From CSP1-5 sp964558395 (GTDB taxonomy: Bacteria > Methylomirabilota > Methylomirabilia > Methylomirabilales > CSP1-5): a stretch of 64,000 bases of DNA. The stretch covers positions 25,624-89,623 of the forward strand of contig CAZLDS010000002.1 of assembly GCA_964558395.1 (NCBI GenBank). The letters run 5' to 3'. Below are positions 8,164 to 16,869 of this stretch, in pieces. The notes beneath the pieces were generated by a model. The model was not told where the DNA came from. It saw only the letters and a list, made by a program, of their open reading frames with translations, and ran no database searches. The position numbers and the translations under genes were made by a program. The stretch's first letter is position 1, and the number at the start of each line of letters is the position of its first letter.

Positions 8164-10305
8164 TTATCCTGGTCGGGCGTAGAGGGCGCGGTAGCGGTCG
8201 TAGCTCCCTAGCACGCGTTTGATGTATTCCCGGGTCTCGGGATAGGGGATCTCCTCGATGAACACTTCGGGGTCTTCGAGGGGATGGTGGTCCTTGAGCC
8301 AGCGTTGGACGGTGCTGGGTCCTGCGTTATAGGCTGCCAGGGTGAGGGCGAGGTTTCCCCCGAACTGCTTGTGAAGCTTGCCAAGGTAGCGGGTTCCCAG
8401 GGCGATATTGGGACCAGGCGTATCGAGGTCAGGGGGGTTGGGCAGATCCGTTTCTCTCGCCACCCGCGCTGCGGTTGCAGGCATGAGCTGCATGAGTCCT
8501 CTGGCGCCTGCACTCGAAACGGCCGTGGGGGAAAAGGTGCTCTCCTCCCGGATGAGAGCGGTCACTAGATACGGATCGAGCGGCGTCTCTTTCACATACC
8601 GGTCAACCGAGGGCCAGAAGCCTCGCGGATACAGGAACGACCAGAATATGGTCATGGCCTCCTGTTTGCGGTCAGTCGTGAGGAGCGTGCCGACCGAGCG
8701 CCTCGCAATACTGATTACTTTTTCAAACTCGTTTGCGCGAGCAAGCGCCTGGCAGGCCTCCCATTGTACTGGAAGCTCGTGGGGGCGGGACGAGGCGAGG
8801 ATCCAATACTCGGCGGCGGCATCCACCCACATGCGCAAGTAAAAGAGTTCGCGGGCCTTGGCCAGGGCCCGGGACGAGCCGTCGTCAAATGGGGGAGCAG
8901 GTCCCGGTGCGAATCTCTGCGGCTTGAGTTGCAACCGTTGCCGCGCTCGCCATTCGTAGTAGGGGTCCAGCATCGCTTCCTTCATGAGCCGCTGGTAGAT
9001 CGTTTTCGCCAGGGGACGTTGCCCTGTCTCTTCCAAAAAGCGACCACGCCAGTACAAAGCCTGGGCCTTTTGGCCGGATTGCGGATAATCTTTTAGGAGG
9101 CGTTGCAATTCCTGCGCTGCGCGCTCGGGCTTCCGCTGGCGGTAGAGCAACCAGGCCCGCCGCCACCGCGCGGTATCCCCAAGCCCCCCTTTGGGATAAC
9201 GGCGCAACAGACGCGCGTACACCTCGAGCGCGGCATCATGCTGCTTTCGACTCTCGCGGCTGAGGCCGATGAGATACAGGGCATCATCCGCCAGACGACT
9301 TCGGGGAAAAGTCTGGTGGATTCGCTCGAGATCCGTGATCGCCTGGAGATACTCCCCCGATCGGAGGGAAGCCTTGCCTATGAGGAACAGGGCCTTCACC
9401 TGATCGCGCGGCTGCGCGGTGGGATCCGTCAGGGGACGCAGGACAGCGATGGCTCGGGGGTACTCTTTCATGCCGGACAGGCTGCGCCCCAGAAGGAGAC
9501 GCAAGTCTGTGTTCTCGGGATCGGTTTTCAGGAGCTGGGTGAGGACGGGGGTTGCTTCGCCGAAGTGCCCCTCGCGCAAGAGGGCTCGTGCCCGCAGGAG
9601 CTGCTCCTCGGTGGTGAAGGGGGGTACGTTGGGTATCTCGTGGAGCAGGCGTCTTGCCTCGACCGCCGCGAGATCAGCCGGGAAGTGAATATAGAGGCGC
9701 TTGAGGGGGGGTGCCGCTTCCCCCGGACGCTCGAGGGTGATGAGGAGTTTCGCGAGGAGAAGGGAGGCCTTGGGGGCTTGGGATGACGTGGGATAGCGGT
9801 CCAGAAACGAGGACAAGGCCTTTTCCGCGTCTTCGTGCTGCTCCATATCCAGATAGGTCGTGGCCAGGCGGAATTGGGCGTCCTCCGCGAGGCGGCTCTC
9901 GGGATAGCGCGCTAAGAGGCGGGAAAGGAGGAGCGTGGCCTTGCTCTGGTCCTTGAGTGCGAGGGCTGCCTGAGCGGCGTAGGAGAGCGCATAGTCGGAT
10001 AAGAGGTCGCTTTCGACCGCAGCCTCCTCGAGGAAGGGGAGTGCGTCGGCCGGCTGATCCGTTTTTAAAAGGCAGTAGCCGGTGAGAAACCGGACGCGCT
10101 GCTCAATTGCGTCGGGGGGTGGATGCGGGATTCCTTCAAATGCCTCCAGTGCCGCTGGACAGTCGTCGGTCTCCAAGGCCAGGAGGGCCTGGGTGAAGGC
10201 CGGCGGGAGATCGCTGGGAAGGGCGTCGGTGGCCTTGAAGACCAGGACGAGCAGCCCGAACCATACCTTCCAACTGCCTCTTCGCTCTGCCCCTTTCGTC
10301 GTCAT
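8164..10305 (-). CDS. Soluble lytic murein transglycosylase with TPR repeats
   Basis: A 713-residue exported Slt-like enzyme that cleaves peptidoglycan glycan strands in the periplasm. The N-terminus is a short hydrophobic signal (WFGLLVLVFKATDA). Residues about 35-540 are alpha-helical TPR/superhelical repeats, and the C-terminal GEWL lysozyme-like domain has IREESTFSPTAVSSAGARGL (catalytic Glu in the REES segment), MQLMPATA and AYNAGP. It begins nine bases after the mtnA stop, so the two genes are probably co-transcribed, although the functions are unrelated. The ribosome site is weak. Confidence 0.93.
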   Translation of the reverse strand: MTTKGAERRGSWKVWFGLLVLVFKATDALPSDLPPAFTQALLALETDDCPAALEAFEGIPHPPPDAIEQRVRFLTGYCLLKTDQPADALPFLEEAAVESDLLSDYALSYAAQAALALKDQSKATLLLSRLLARYPESRLAEDAQFRLATTYLDMEQHEDAEKALSSFLDRYPTSSQAPKASLLLAKLLITLERPGEAAPPLKRLYIHFPADLAAVEARRLLHEIPNVPPFTTEEQLLRARALLREGHFGEATPVLTQLLKTDPENTDLRLLLGRSLSGMKEYPRAIAVLRPLTDPTAQPRDQVKALFLIGKASLRSGEYLQAITDLERIHQTFPRSRLADDALYLIGLSRESRKQHDAALEVYARLLRRYPKGGLGDTARWRRAWLLYRQRKPERAAQELQRLLKDYPQSGQKAQALYWRGRFLEETGQRPLAKTIYQRLMKEAMLDPYYEWRARQRLQLKPQRFAPGPAPPFDDGSSRALAKARELFYLRMWVDAAAEYWILASSRPHELPVQWEACQALARANEFEKVISIARRSVGTLLTTDRKQEAMTIFWSFLYPRGFWPSVDRYVKETPLDPYLVTALIREESTFSPTAVSSAGARGLMQLMPATAARVARETDLPNPPDLDTPGPNIALGTRYLGKLHKQFGGNLALTLAAYNAGPSTVQRWLKDHHPLEDPEVFIEEIPYPETREYIKRVLGSYDRYRALYARPG

Positions 10306-10314
10306 GGCTCGTTC

Positions 10315-11379
10315 TTATCGGGCGGCAGAAGGGGATCCATAGAGTGCGTGGATGGCCACTGCAAGGGGTGGGTAGAGGACCCCCCGGTCGGTGATGAGAG
10401 CCGTCACCAACTCTGCTGGCGTGATGTCAAACGCAGGATTGCTCGCCGGGAAACCTTCGGGAGCAATCGACACTCCGGCGATCGAGGTGATCTCTTGGGG
10501 AGCCCGCTCTTCGATAGGAATCTGATCTCCCGCGGGCAGTGCCGGGTCTATGGTCGAGACAGGAGCGGCGACATAGAACGGGACATGATGGTACCAGCAG
10601 AGCACCGCAAGGGTATATGTCCCGATCTTGTTTGCTACGTCGCCGTTCATGGCGATGCGATCAGCGCCAAGGACCACCGCGTGCACTTCACCCCGCCGCA
10701 TGAAATCCCCTGCCATGCTGTCGGTGATCAGGCGGGAGGGAATTCCCAGGCGGTCGAGTTCCCAGGCAGTGAGCCGGGCCCCTTGGAGTACTGGCCGCGT
10801 TTCATCCACCAACACCTGAATCCGTTTCCCGCCTTCCCAGGCCGCCCGAATGACTCCTAATCCTGTCCCGTATCCGACTGTTGCGAGGGCCCCCGTATTA
10901 CAGTGGGTGAGGATGGTATTGCCGGTCCTGATCAGATGCTGGCCGTGTTGCCCCATGGCACGATTGCATGCCAGGTCCTCTTGGTGCATCTTGACGGCTT
11001 CTTCGACGAGCCGCGCCTTGAGAGTGGGGAATGAAAGATCCCCGTGCTTCTCGGCGACGGTCAAAATCCGCTCCAACCCCCAAAAAAGGTTTCTCGCTGT
11101 CGGCCGCGTCTGGGCCAACATATCGGCGATCCCTTTTAGGTCTCGGAGGAAGGTGGTGCCATCAGCCGCTTCGAGTTTCTGGGCACCTAAGGCGAGTCCC
11201 ATTGCTCCTGCAACCCCGAGGGCTGGCGCGCCCCGGATGCGGAGATTCCTGATTGCCTCCGCCACTGCGTCCGCCTCCCAGCAATCCACATAGACCTCTT
11301 CCCGTGGGAGGCGAGTCTGGTCGAGGATGCGTACGCCGCCTTCGGGAAGCCACTCGAGGGTTCGGATTTCCTCATTCAT
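10315..11379 (-). CDS. mtnA: S-methyl-5-thioribose-1-phosphate isomerase
   Basis: A 354-residue enzyme of the methionine salvage pathway, related to eIF2B alpha subunits. Motifs: RGAPALGVAGAMG, the catalytic-cysteine segment LTHCNTGALAT (Cys near residue 160) and GADRIAMNGDVANKIGTY with the catalytic Asp. The ATG is preceded by AGGAGAAGCGCAG. No other salvage genes (mtnB, mtnC, mtnP) are next to it. It lies just downstream of a possible 50-residue ORF on the same strand. Confidence 0.96.
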   Translation of the reverse strand: MNEEIRTLEWLPEGGVRILDQTRLPREEVYVDCWEADAVAEAIRNLRIRGAPALGVAGAMGLALGAQKLEAADGTTFLRDLKGIADMLAQTRPTARNLFWGLERILTVAEKHGDLSFPTLKARLVEEAVKMHQEDLACNRAMGQHGQHLIRTGNTILTHCNTGALATVGYGTGLGVIRAAWEGGKRIQVLVDETRPVLQGARLTAWELDRLGIPSRLITDSMAGDFMRRGEVHAVVLGADRIAMNGDVANKIGTYTLAVLCWYHHVPFYVAAPVSTIDPALPAGDQIPIEERAPQEITSIAGVSIAPEGFPASNPAFDITPAELVTALITDRGVLYPPLAVAIHALYGSPSAAR

Positions 11380-11391
11380 CTGCGCTTCTCC

Positions 11392-11544
11392 TCAAATCAT
11401 ACAGTAGCAATCCTCTTCCCGGCGTTCAACGGAAATGTTCCCAGGGGCCCTCCACTCGCCGTGGCCTTTCTGGTCAGCATGTTTTCTTTTCGTCTTTCGT
11501 GCGTTCTCTTGCTCCGCAACGTGTTTATTTTTAAGGCTTGTCAT
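11392..11544 (-). CDS. Possible small hydrophilic protein (50 aa)
   Basis: A short ORF of 50 residues starting MTSLKNKHVAEQENARKT, rich in Lys, Arg, His and Glu and ending in a Cys-containing tail (EEDCYCMI). An AAGGAG site lies nine bases before the ATG, and the ORF ends 12 bases before the mtnA start, so it could be the first gene of the mtnA-slt transcript or a leader peptide. I recognise no family. Its base composition is less GC-rich than its neighbours. Reality rests only on the ribosome site and position. Confidence 0.4.
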   Translation of the reverse strand: MTSLKNKHVAEQENARKTKRKHADQKGHGEWRAPGNISVERREEDCYCMI

Positions 11545-11615
11545 TCTGGCGCACTCCTTGCGAGAGATGCACGGATGAGGGTTCAGGCAGTGTTGTCCAG
11601 ACGCACGTTCGGAGG

Positions 11616-11753
11616 ATGAGGAGGGCAAATGTCTACTACAACGCCGTGATCGGGGCCCTGCTGCTATTTCCATGGTCGGTCGGGGGCCTGATGATCGTAG
11701 GCGTCCTTTGGGAGAAGCGAAAGATCCGGGCACGGGCCCGGGTCCAACCGTAA
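11616..11753 (+). CDS. Possible small single-span membrane protein (45 aa)
   Basis: A 45-residue ORF beginning MRRANVYYNAVIGALLLF, with one hydrophobic segment (residues about 9-31) and a basic tail (WEKRKIRARARVQP), the layout of a small inner-membrane protein. The frame is open upstream to 11538, but that stretch looks non-coding. The GGAGG before the ATG is too close to be ideal. It ends just before the groEL terminator hairpin. No family recognised. Confidence 0.35.
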   Translation: MRRANVYYNAVIGALLLFPWSVGGLMIVGVLWEKRKIRARARVQP

Positions 11754-11786
11754 AAAGCAAAAACCCCCGGGATGACCCCGGGGGTT
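11751..11786 (-). terminator. Rho-independent terminator of groEL
   Basis: Perfect ten-base arms AACCCCCGGG / CCCGGGGGTT (11762-11771 and 11777-11786) with a five-base loop. On the minus strand the stem is followed by TTTGCTTTTT, the expected U-rich tail, 18 bases after the groEL stop. On the plus strand there is no U tail, so it acts for groEL only. Confidence 0.88.
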
Positions 11787-11804
11787 CTTGCGAGCGCTTG
11801 TCTG

Positions 11805-13436
11805 TTAGTACATGTCGCCCATCCCGCCGGCACCCGGCGGCATGGGCGTCTTCTCTTTCTTCTCTGGAATCTCGGTGACCAATGCCTCCGTCGTCACCAT
11901 CAACGCCGCAATACTCGCGGCATTCTGCAGCGCAATTCTGGTGACCTTGGTAGGATCGATGATCCCGGCTTCCATCAGATCCTCGTATTCCTCGGTCTCG
12001 GCATTGAAGCCGAAGTTGCCCGTCTTTTCGAGGACCCGTTGGACGACAATGGAGCCTTCGGCTCCGGCGTTCGCCGCGATTTGGCGAATGGGCTCCTCGA
12101 GCGCTCGCCGGATGATGTTGGCTCCCGTCTTCTCATCCTTCTCCAGCTTCAGCTTCTTCAGGGCCTCCAGGGTCCTCAAGTAGGCCACACCGCCGCCAGC
12201 GACGATCCCCTCCTCGACCGCCGCGCGCGTGGCGTTCAGCGCATCCTCGACGCGCGCCTTCTTCTCTTTCATTTCCACCTCGGTGGCCGCGCCAACCTTG
12301 ATCACGGCCACGCCCCCGGCGAGCTTGGCCAGCCGCTCCTGCAGCTTTTCGCGGTCATAATCCGAGGTGGTCTCTTCGATCTGGGTGCGGATCTGCTTAA
12401 TCCGACCCTCGATGGCTTTGGGGTCCCCGGCTCCCTCGATGATCGTCGTGTTCTCTTTATCAATAACCACCTTCTTGCATTTGCCGAGGTCCTCGAGGCG
12501 GATATTTTCTAGCTTGATCCCCACCTCCTCGGCGATGACCTCGCCGCCGGTCAGGACGGCGACGTCTTTCAGCATCTCCTTCCGGCGATCGCCAAAGCCC
12601 GGGGCCTTCACCGCCGCCGCGTTCAGTGTCCCTCGGAGCTTATTCACCACCAGGGTCGCCAGGGCCTCGCCCTCCACATCCTCGGCGACGATCAAGAGGG
12701 GTCTTCCCATCTTGGCGATCTGCTCCAGGACCGGGAGGATATCCCGCATGTTGGATATCTTCTTCTCATTAATCAGCAGGAAGGGATTTTCAATCACACA
12801 CTCCATGCGTTCTGGGTCCGTGACGAAGTAAGGGCTGAGGTAGCCCCGGTCAAACTGCATCCCCTCCACCACGTCCAGGTTGGTCTCCATCCCTTTGGCC
12901 TCTTCGACCGTGATCACCCCGTCCTTACCGACTTTCTCCATGGCCTCGGCGATCAGGTTGCCGATGGTGCTATCGTTGTTGGCCGAGATGGTGGCTACCT
13001 GGGAGATCTCTCTTTTCCCTTTCGTCGGAATGCTGAGCTTTTTCAGCTCGGCCACGACGGTCTCAACCGCTTTTTCAATCCCTCGCTTCAATGCCATGGG
13101 GTTGGCCCCGGCGGTGACGTTTTTCTGTCCCTCCTTGTAGATGGCCTCGGCGAGCACGGTGGCCGTCGTGGTTCCGTCCCCCGCCACATCTGAGGTCTTG
13201 GACGCGACCTCTCTGACCATCTGGGCCCCCATGTTCTCGAAGGGGTCCTCCAGCTCTACCTCCTTGGCCACCGTGACCCCGTCCTTCGTGATCGTGGGTG
13301 CCCCCCACTTCTTATCGAGGACGACGTTGCGCCCCTTGGGGCCTAGGGTTACCTTGACGGCCTTCGCCAACTTGTGTATGCCTTCGACGGTAGACCGTCT
13401 TGCCTCCTCATCGTACTTGAGCTGTTTTGCTGGCAT
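11805..13436 (-). CDS. groEL: Chaperonin GroEL (Hsp60)
   Basis: A 543-residue ATP-dependent chaperonin subunit. It starts MPAKQLKYDEEARRSTVEGI and has the nucleotide-binding motif VTLGPKGRNVVLDKKWGAP, GDGTTTATVLAEAI, and the family signature AAVEEGIVAGGG. It ends with the Gly/Met-rich tail GGMGDMY that lines the folding cavity. The ATG has GGGAGGGAAGAATCG upstream. It is 87 bases downstream of groES and is co-transcribed from the CIRCE-controlled promoter. Confidence 0.99.
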   Translation of the reverse strand: MPAKQLKYDEEARRSTVEGIHKLAKAVKVTLGPKGRNVVLDKKWGAPTITKDGVTVAKEVELEDPFENMGAQMVREVASKTSDVAGDGTTTATVLAEAIYKEGQKNVTAGANPMALKRGIEKAVETVVAELKKLSIPTKGKREISQVATISANNDSTIGNLIAEAMEKVGKDGVITVEEAKGMETNLDVVEGMQFDRGYLSPYFVTDPERMECVIENPFLLINEKKISNMRDILPVLEQIAKMGRPLLIVAEDVEGEALATLVVNKLRGTLNAAAVKAPGFGDRRKEMLKDVAVLTGGEVIAEEVGIKLENIRLEDLGKCKKVVIDKENTTIIEGAGDPKAIEGRIKQIRTQIEETTSDYDREKLQERLAKLAGGVAVIKVGAATEVEMKEKKARVEDALNATRAAVEEGIVAGGGVAYLRTLEALKKLKLEKDEKTGANIIRRALEEPIRQIAANAGAEGSIVVQRVLEKTGNFGFNAETEEYEDLMEAGIIDPTKVTRIALQNAASIAALMVTTEALVTEIPEKKEKTPMPPGAGGMGDMY

Positions 13437-13523
13437 CGATTCTTCCCTCCCTCTTCGTGGTCCGTCAGGTCTTCTTCACGATGTCGGAAAGTCGTGTGCA
13501 GATCCCGCGATCCGTGTCCTCGC

Positions 13524-13817
13524 CTACTTGATGATTCCGAGGACCTCGCTTTCCTTCATGATCAGGTATTCTTCGTCATTGAGGCGGACTTCGTTCCAGG
13601 AATACTTGCTGAAGAGGATCCGGTTTCCGACCTTCACATCCATGGGGAGTCGTTTGCCATCCTCCGTCAGCTTCCCGGGACCAACGGCGACCACTTCCCC
13701 TTCTTGCGGTTTTTCTTTCGCCGTGTCGGGAATGATGATTCCGCCCTTCTTCATCTCCTTCTCTTCGAGCCGCTTTACCAGGATGTAATCGTGTAATGGT
13801 TGGACCTTCACGGCCAT
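13524..13817 (-). CDS. groES: Co-chaperonin GroES (Hsp10)
   Basis: A 97-residue lid subunit for GroEL. VQPLHDYILVKRLEEKEMKKGGIIIP contains the mobile loop (residues about 17-32), followed by EGEVVAVGPGK and the end LIMKESEVLGII, all typical. A strong GGGAGGTGG precedes the ATG. First gene of the groESL operon. Confidence 0.99.
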   Translation of the reverse strand: MAVKVQPLHDYILVKRLEEKEMKKGGIIIPDTAKEKPQEGEVVAVGPGKLTEDGKRLPMDVKVGNRILFSKYSWNEVRLNDEEYLIMKESEVLGIIK

Positions 13818-13880
13818 ACTTGTCCACCTCCCTTGAGCTATGATGGTTGTCGTTGTTCCGCCCGCATGTCCAGTGGGTTG

Positions 13881-13907
13881 TTAGCACTCGCCTCGGGTGA
13901 GTGCTAA
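13881..13907 (-). promoter_or_regulatory. CIRCE operator (HrcA binding site)
   Basis: Exact CIRCE inverted repeat: TTAGCACTC (13881-13889), nine-base spacer, GAGTGCTAA (13899-13907). It begins about two bases downstream of the predicted groES transcription start, so HrcA bound here would block initiation; heat would release it. hrcA itself is not in the window. Confidence 0.97.
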
Positions 13908-13915
13908 TGCATTGT

Positions 13916-13944
13916 AAATTATGCGACCGCCGCCGTCTACGCAA
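13916..13944 (-). promoter_or_regulatory. groES sigma-70-type promoter
   Basis: On the minus strand, -35 TTGCGT (13944-13939), 17-base spacer, -10 TAATTT (13921-13916). The start would fall near 13909, immediately before the CIRCE element. Confidence 0.75.
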
Positions 13945-14074
13945 GGTGTACTGCATGTTGATTCTAATGAGTGTAAGGATATTAGTAAGTATTATAGCTT
14001 GTTAATATGTTCGCACTCATAATTTTGCCATAAATCGCCGAATATTGCGGATTTATTGTATTAACTTGAGATCG

Positions 14075-14103
14075 TTGCGAGATGCGTCCCATACTGGTAT
14101 GAT
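14075..14103 (+). promoter_or_regulatory. alr sigma-70-type promoter
   Basis: -35 TTGCGA (14075-14080), 17-base spacer, -10 TATGAT (14098-14103). The two upstream ATG codons of the alr frame (14099, 14102) lie inside this -10, so they would not be in the transcript, which supports the GTG start at 14126. Confidence 0.6.
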
Positions 14104-14125
14104 GCGCACAACGGAGGGGCGTGCC

Positions 14126-15265
14126 GTGAGAGGTCGGCAAACTCACGCCGTGGTGTCGCTCGATGCCGTCGCGCGGAATTTGGGCCGCATCCGGGACCAC
14201 GTCGGAGCCGATGTCGAGATTATGGCAGTGGTCAAGGCAGATGCCTATGGCCACGGCGCTCTGCCTGTGGCCCGGACCCTCGTCGAGGCCGGCGCAGGCC
14301 GGCTGGGTGTCGCGCTGCCCGAGGAAGGGGTCCGGCTGAGAGACCGCGGGGTGCAGGTTCCCATCTTGGTGATGGGTCCAACCGGTCCCGATCAGGGTTC
14401 AGTGCTTTCCGATTACCGACTCGATCAGGTGGTCTATCACGTCTTGCACGCCCGGGCCCTGTCAGAGGGGGCGAGTGGTTCCAGCGGTCGGATGAGGGCC
14501 CATCTCAAGATCGATACCGGGATGGGGCGGCTGGGAATCAACCCCGCCGAGGCCGCAGCCGCGGCAAAGGCGATTGTCAATCTGCCGGGACTGGAATTTG
14601 GCGGGGTGATGAGCCACTTCGCCGCAGCCGATGCGGCGAATAAGGGCCATGCGCGGGAGCAACTTCGGCAGTTTCTCGAAGCGATCCGAGAGATCGAGGC
14701 GGCCGGGGTTCCCATCCCTCTCCGCCATATCGCCAATAGTGCGGCTATTCTTGACCTTTCCGAGACCCACCTGGACATGGTGCGGCCAGGGATTGCCCTG
14801 TACGGATATCCTCCGTCTCCCTCCGCCGTGCACGACGGTCTGTGGGAACCCGCTCTCACCTTTAAAACCTACATTGCCCAGATCAAGGAGCTGCCAAAGG
14901 GCGCAACCGTGAGCTATGGTTGCACGTACGAAGCACCCCGGGATCTCCTCGTCGCTACGCTGCCTGTGGGATATGCGGACGGGTATAATCGCCTGCTCTC
15001 CAACCGGGGGCAGGTACTCATCCGTGGTCAGCGGGCGCCGGTGGTCGGTACCGTGTGCATGGATATGGTTATGGTTGATATCACAGAGGTGAGCGGGGTC
15101 CGTGAAGGGGAAGAAGGGGTGCTGCTCGGACGCCAAGGGGATGAAACGCTCTTTGCGGATACGTGGGCCGCACACCTTGGCACAATCACGTATGAGGTCC
15201 TCTGCAATATCGGTAAGCGCGTCCCCCGGACCTACCTCCGGGAAGGCAAGGTCATCACCCCCTAA
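14126..15265 (+). CDS. alr: Alanine racemase
   Basis: PLP enzyme of 379 residues making D-alanine for peptidoglycan. AVVKADAYGHG carries the PLP lysine (Lys37), and VSYGCTY carries the second catalytic base (Tyr264). The barrel and beta domain are complete, with GTVCMDMVMVD near residue 310. The frame is open upstream to 14045, but the GTG at 14126 gives the normal family length, follows GGAGGGGCGTGCC, and lies just downstream of a predicted promoter. It is divergent from groESL. Confidence 0.96.
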   Translation: MRGRQTHAVVSLDAVARNLGRIRDHVGADVEIMAVVKADAYGHGALPVARTLVEAGAGRLGVALPEEGVRLRDRGVQVPILVMGPTGPDQGSVLSDYRLDQVVYHVLHARALSEGASGSSGRMRAHLKIDTGMGRLGINPAEAAAAAKAIVNLPGLEFGGVMSHFAAADAANKGHAREQLRQFLEAIREIEAAGVPIPLRHIANSAAILDLSETHLDMVRPGIALYGYPPSPSAVHDGLWEPALTFKTYIAQIKELPKGATVSYGCTYEAPRDLLVATLPVGYADGYNRLLSNRGQVLIRGQRAPVVGTVCMDMVMVDITEVSGVREGEEGVLLGRQGDETLFADTWAAHLGTITYEVLCNIGKRVPRTYLREGKVITP

Positions 15266-15474
15266 GGTTCCTCGGCCCGTTCCCCTCTCATTCACGTCCA
15301 GGCTCGCCCGCATGGGTCGTTATTCCGCTCATCGGATCTTTGACAGAATTCCCATGATTCCCAGTCACCTCGTCAAACTGGCCGGGATTCGTCACCTCGC
15401 TAAAAACGCGCGGTGCATTTAACTTCTAAGTAGTTGTTTTCACGGGTCTGGAACATTGTAGCGCTTTACCTATC

Positions 15475-15490
15475 TGGCATCCCCCTTGCA
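15475..15490 (+). promoter_or_regulatory. Sigma-54 (-24/-12) promoter
   Basis: TGGCATCCCCCTTGCA matches the RpoN consensus TGGCAC-N5-TTGCW with exact GG-GC spacing (one mismatch at the sixth base). The start would lie near 15501, giving a leader of about 65 bases before the small membrane protein at 15566. No enhancer-binding site was identified. The remainder of 15266-15474 shows no ORF or RNA I can support. Confidence 0.65.
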
Positions 15491-15565
15491 CCCCCTAGTT
15501 GATTCCTGAGCGGGGTCGGCAGGGGCAGGGGACCCCACAAACAAACGCACCGCGGGAGGGTCGCG

Positions 15566-15784
15566 ATGGCAAAGGCTGTAGAATCGGGCGTTGTAATCAC
15601 CGCAGGGAAACCGGATAGTCTGGCGTGCCGGATGGAAAGAGCCCTATACGCCGTGGGTGAGAGCGAAAATGTCGAGACCCTGGTGATCGGGCTTGGCGCC
15701 GCCACACTCTGTCTTCTGCTGGGCTATGCCATCGTCATTCTGGCCAAATTCCCCGTGGGCATCTTCGCAATTGGACTCGGCTAG
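15566..15784 (+). CDS. Small single-span membrane protein of unknown function
   Basis: A 72-residue protein with a hydrophilic N-terminal half (residues 1-38, containing one Cys) and one long hydrophobic segment (residues about 39-62, VETLVIGLGAATLCLLLGYA region), then a short glycine-ending tail. GGGAGGGTCGCG before the ATG is a good ribosome site. It stands alone between alr and a methyltransferase, behind a sigma-54 promoter match, so it may be switched on by nitrogen status or a stress signal. I recognise no family. The 205 bases that follow (15785-15989) hold nothing I can identify. Confidence 0.65.
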   Translation: MAKAVESGVVITAGKPDSLACRMERALYAVGESENVETLVIGLGAATLCLLLGYAIVILAKFPVGIFAIGLG

Positions 15785-15989
15785 TCTGTACCGCTGATAG
15801 CCACTCCGCGTTCTAAATACTGCTGCAGCTTCGTCGACTCGTCTTTTCACTCCTTGGTCAAATCCCCGTTGCTCCCGCATTCCTTATCACGGTTCAATTG
15901 GACATTTGGGACGTCGTGCGGTGCGTGCGGCATTGCGGACGGTGTCCCGTCGTAGGTCTTTCTTCTTCGGTTGCCGAGCGGAAGGGATC

Positions 15990-16769
15990 TCAGGAGGGAC
16001 GAGCGAGAAGAATGACGAGCATCCACGAGAAGTGAAAGTCGCCATCCACCTCACGGATGTGGAAGGCGTCCCGCACCGCCGGGGAGGACTCGACGAATCG
16101 ACGATGGAGTTCGGCCACCACGTCCGGCGGGGAGCCAGAGGTGCGGACCCAATCCGAGAAGACCAGCTCAGTGCGGTGGGACGTGGTCAGTTCCACCAAA
16201 GTGAATCCCGCTTCCGCGATCATGCTCTTCCACTCTGAAGGCGTGTAATTCCGCAGGTGCGTCGGGTCCCGAAGGACTTCCACCGCCTGGTGCCAGGAGA
16301 AAGGCTCGGACTCCTCTGGACTCGAGGAATCTGTGAGAACCAGTCGCCCCGTCGGCCGGAGGACCCGATGGACCTCCCGCAGGAAGGCCGGCACCGAGAC
16401 GAAATGGTGGGGAGCGATCCGACAGGTAGCAATGTCAAAGCTTCTGTTGCGAAAGGGGAGGGATTCCGCAGCGGCCTGGAGGAACCGAATGTTTCGGGCT
16501 TCCCGGTCGGCGGCCAAGCGTCGGGCCTCGCAAACCATGTTGCTTGTGATGTCTGTGGCGACGACCTGACCCGACCCTTGGGCGAAGGCAAAGGCAGTGA
16601 AACCAGTCCCCGTGGCGACGTCCAAAACCCGGTCGGTGGGCGTGGGTTTTGCCCAATCCACCATGACCCCTAGGCTCGTCCCTGTCGCATGCGGGCGGCT
16701 CGCTGCATAGCGCGAGGCCTGGCGTCCGAATTGGCGCTGGACCGCTTTTTCGGGGCGCGTTTTATTCAT
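15990..16769 (-). CDS. Class I SAM-dependent methyltransferase (UbiE-like)
   Basis: A 259-residue methyltransferase. The SAM-binding motif I is VLDVATGTGFTAFAFA (near residue 49), then the acidic ATDIT, and the post-motif segments FDIATCRIAPHHF and LREVHRVLRPTGRLVLTDSS are typical of the UbiE/COQ5-like Methyltransf_11 group. The substrate is unknown; nothing adjacent points to quinone synthesis. Divergent from the inositol-phosphatase-family gene. Confidence 0.88.
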   Translation of the reverse strand: MNKTRPEKAVQRQFGRQASRYAASRPHATGTSLGVMVDWAKPTPTDRVLDVATGTGFTAFAFAQGSGQVVATDITSNMVCEARRLAADREARNIRFLQAAAESLPFRNRSFDIATCRIAPHHFVSVPAFLREVHRVLRPTGRLVLTDSSSPEESEPFSWHQAVEVLRDPTHLRNYTPSEWKSMIAEAGFTLVELTTSHRTELVFSDWVRTSGSPPDVVAELHRRFVESSPAVRDAFHIREVDGDFHFSWMLVILLARPS

Positions 16770-16820
16770 ATATGCAACATATCATCCCTGCCGATGCTGG
16801 GCAACATTACCTGCGCTCCC

Positions 16821-16849
16821 TTGAGGAAGCGTTTTCCCTGTGGTACAGT
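16821..16849 (+). promoter_or_regulatory. Sigma-70-type promoter for the IMPase-family gene
   Basis: -35 TTGAGG (16821-16826), 17-base spacer, -10 TACAGT (16844-16849). It covers the possible GTG start at 16840 and so favours the downstream ATG at 16870. Confidence 0.5.
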
Positions 16850-16869
16850 CGGCCGCGGAGGTGCGAGAA

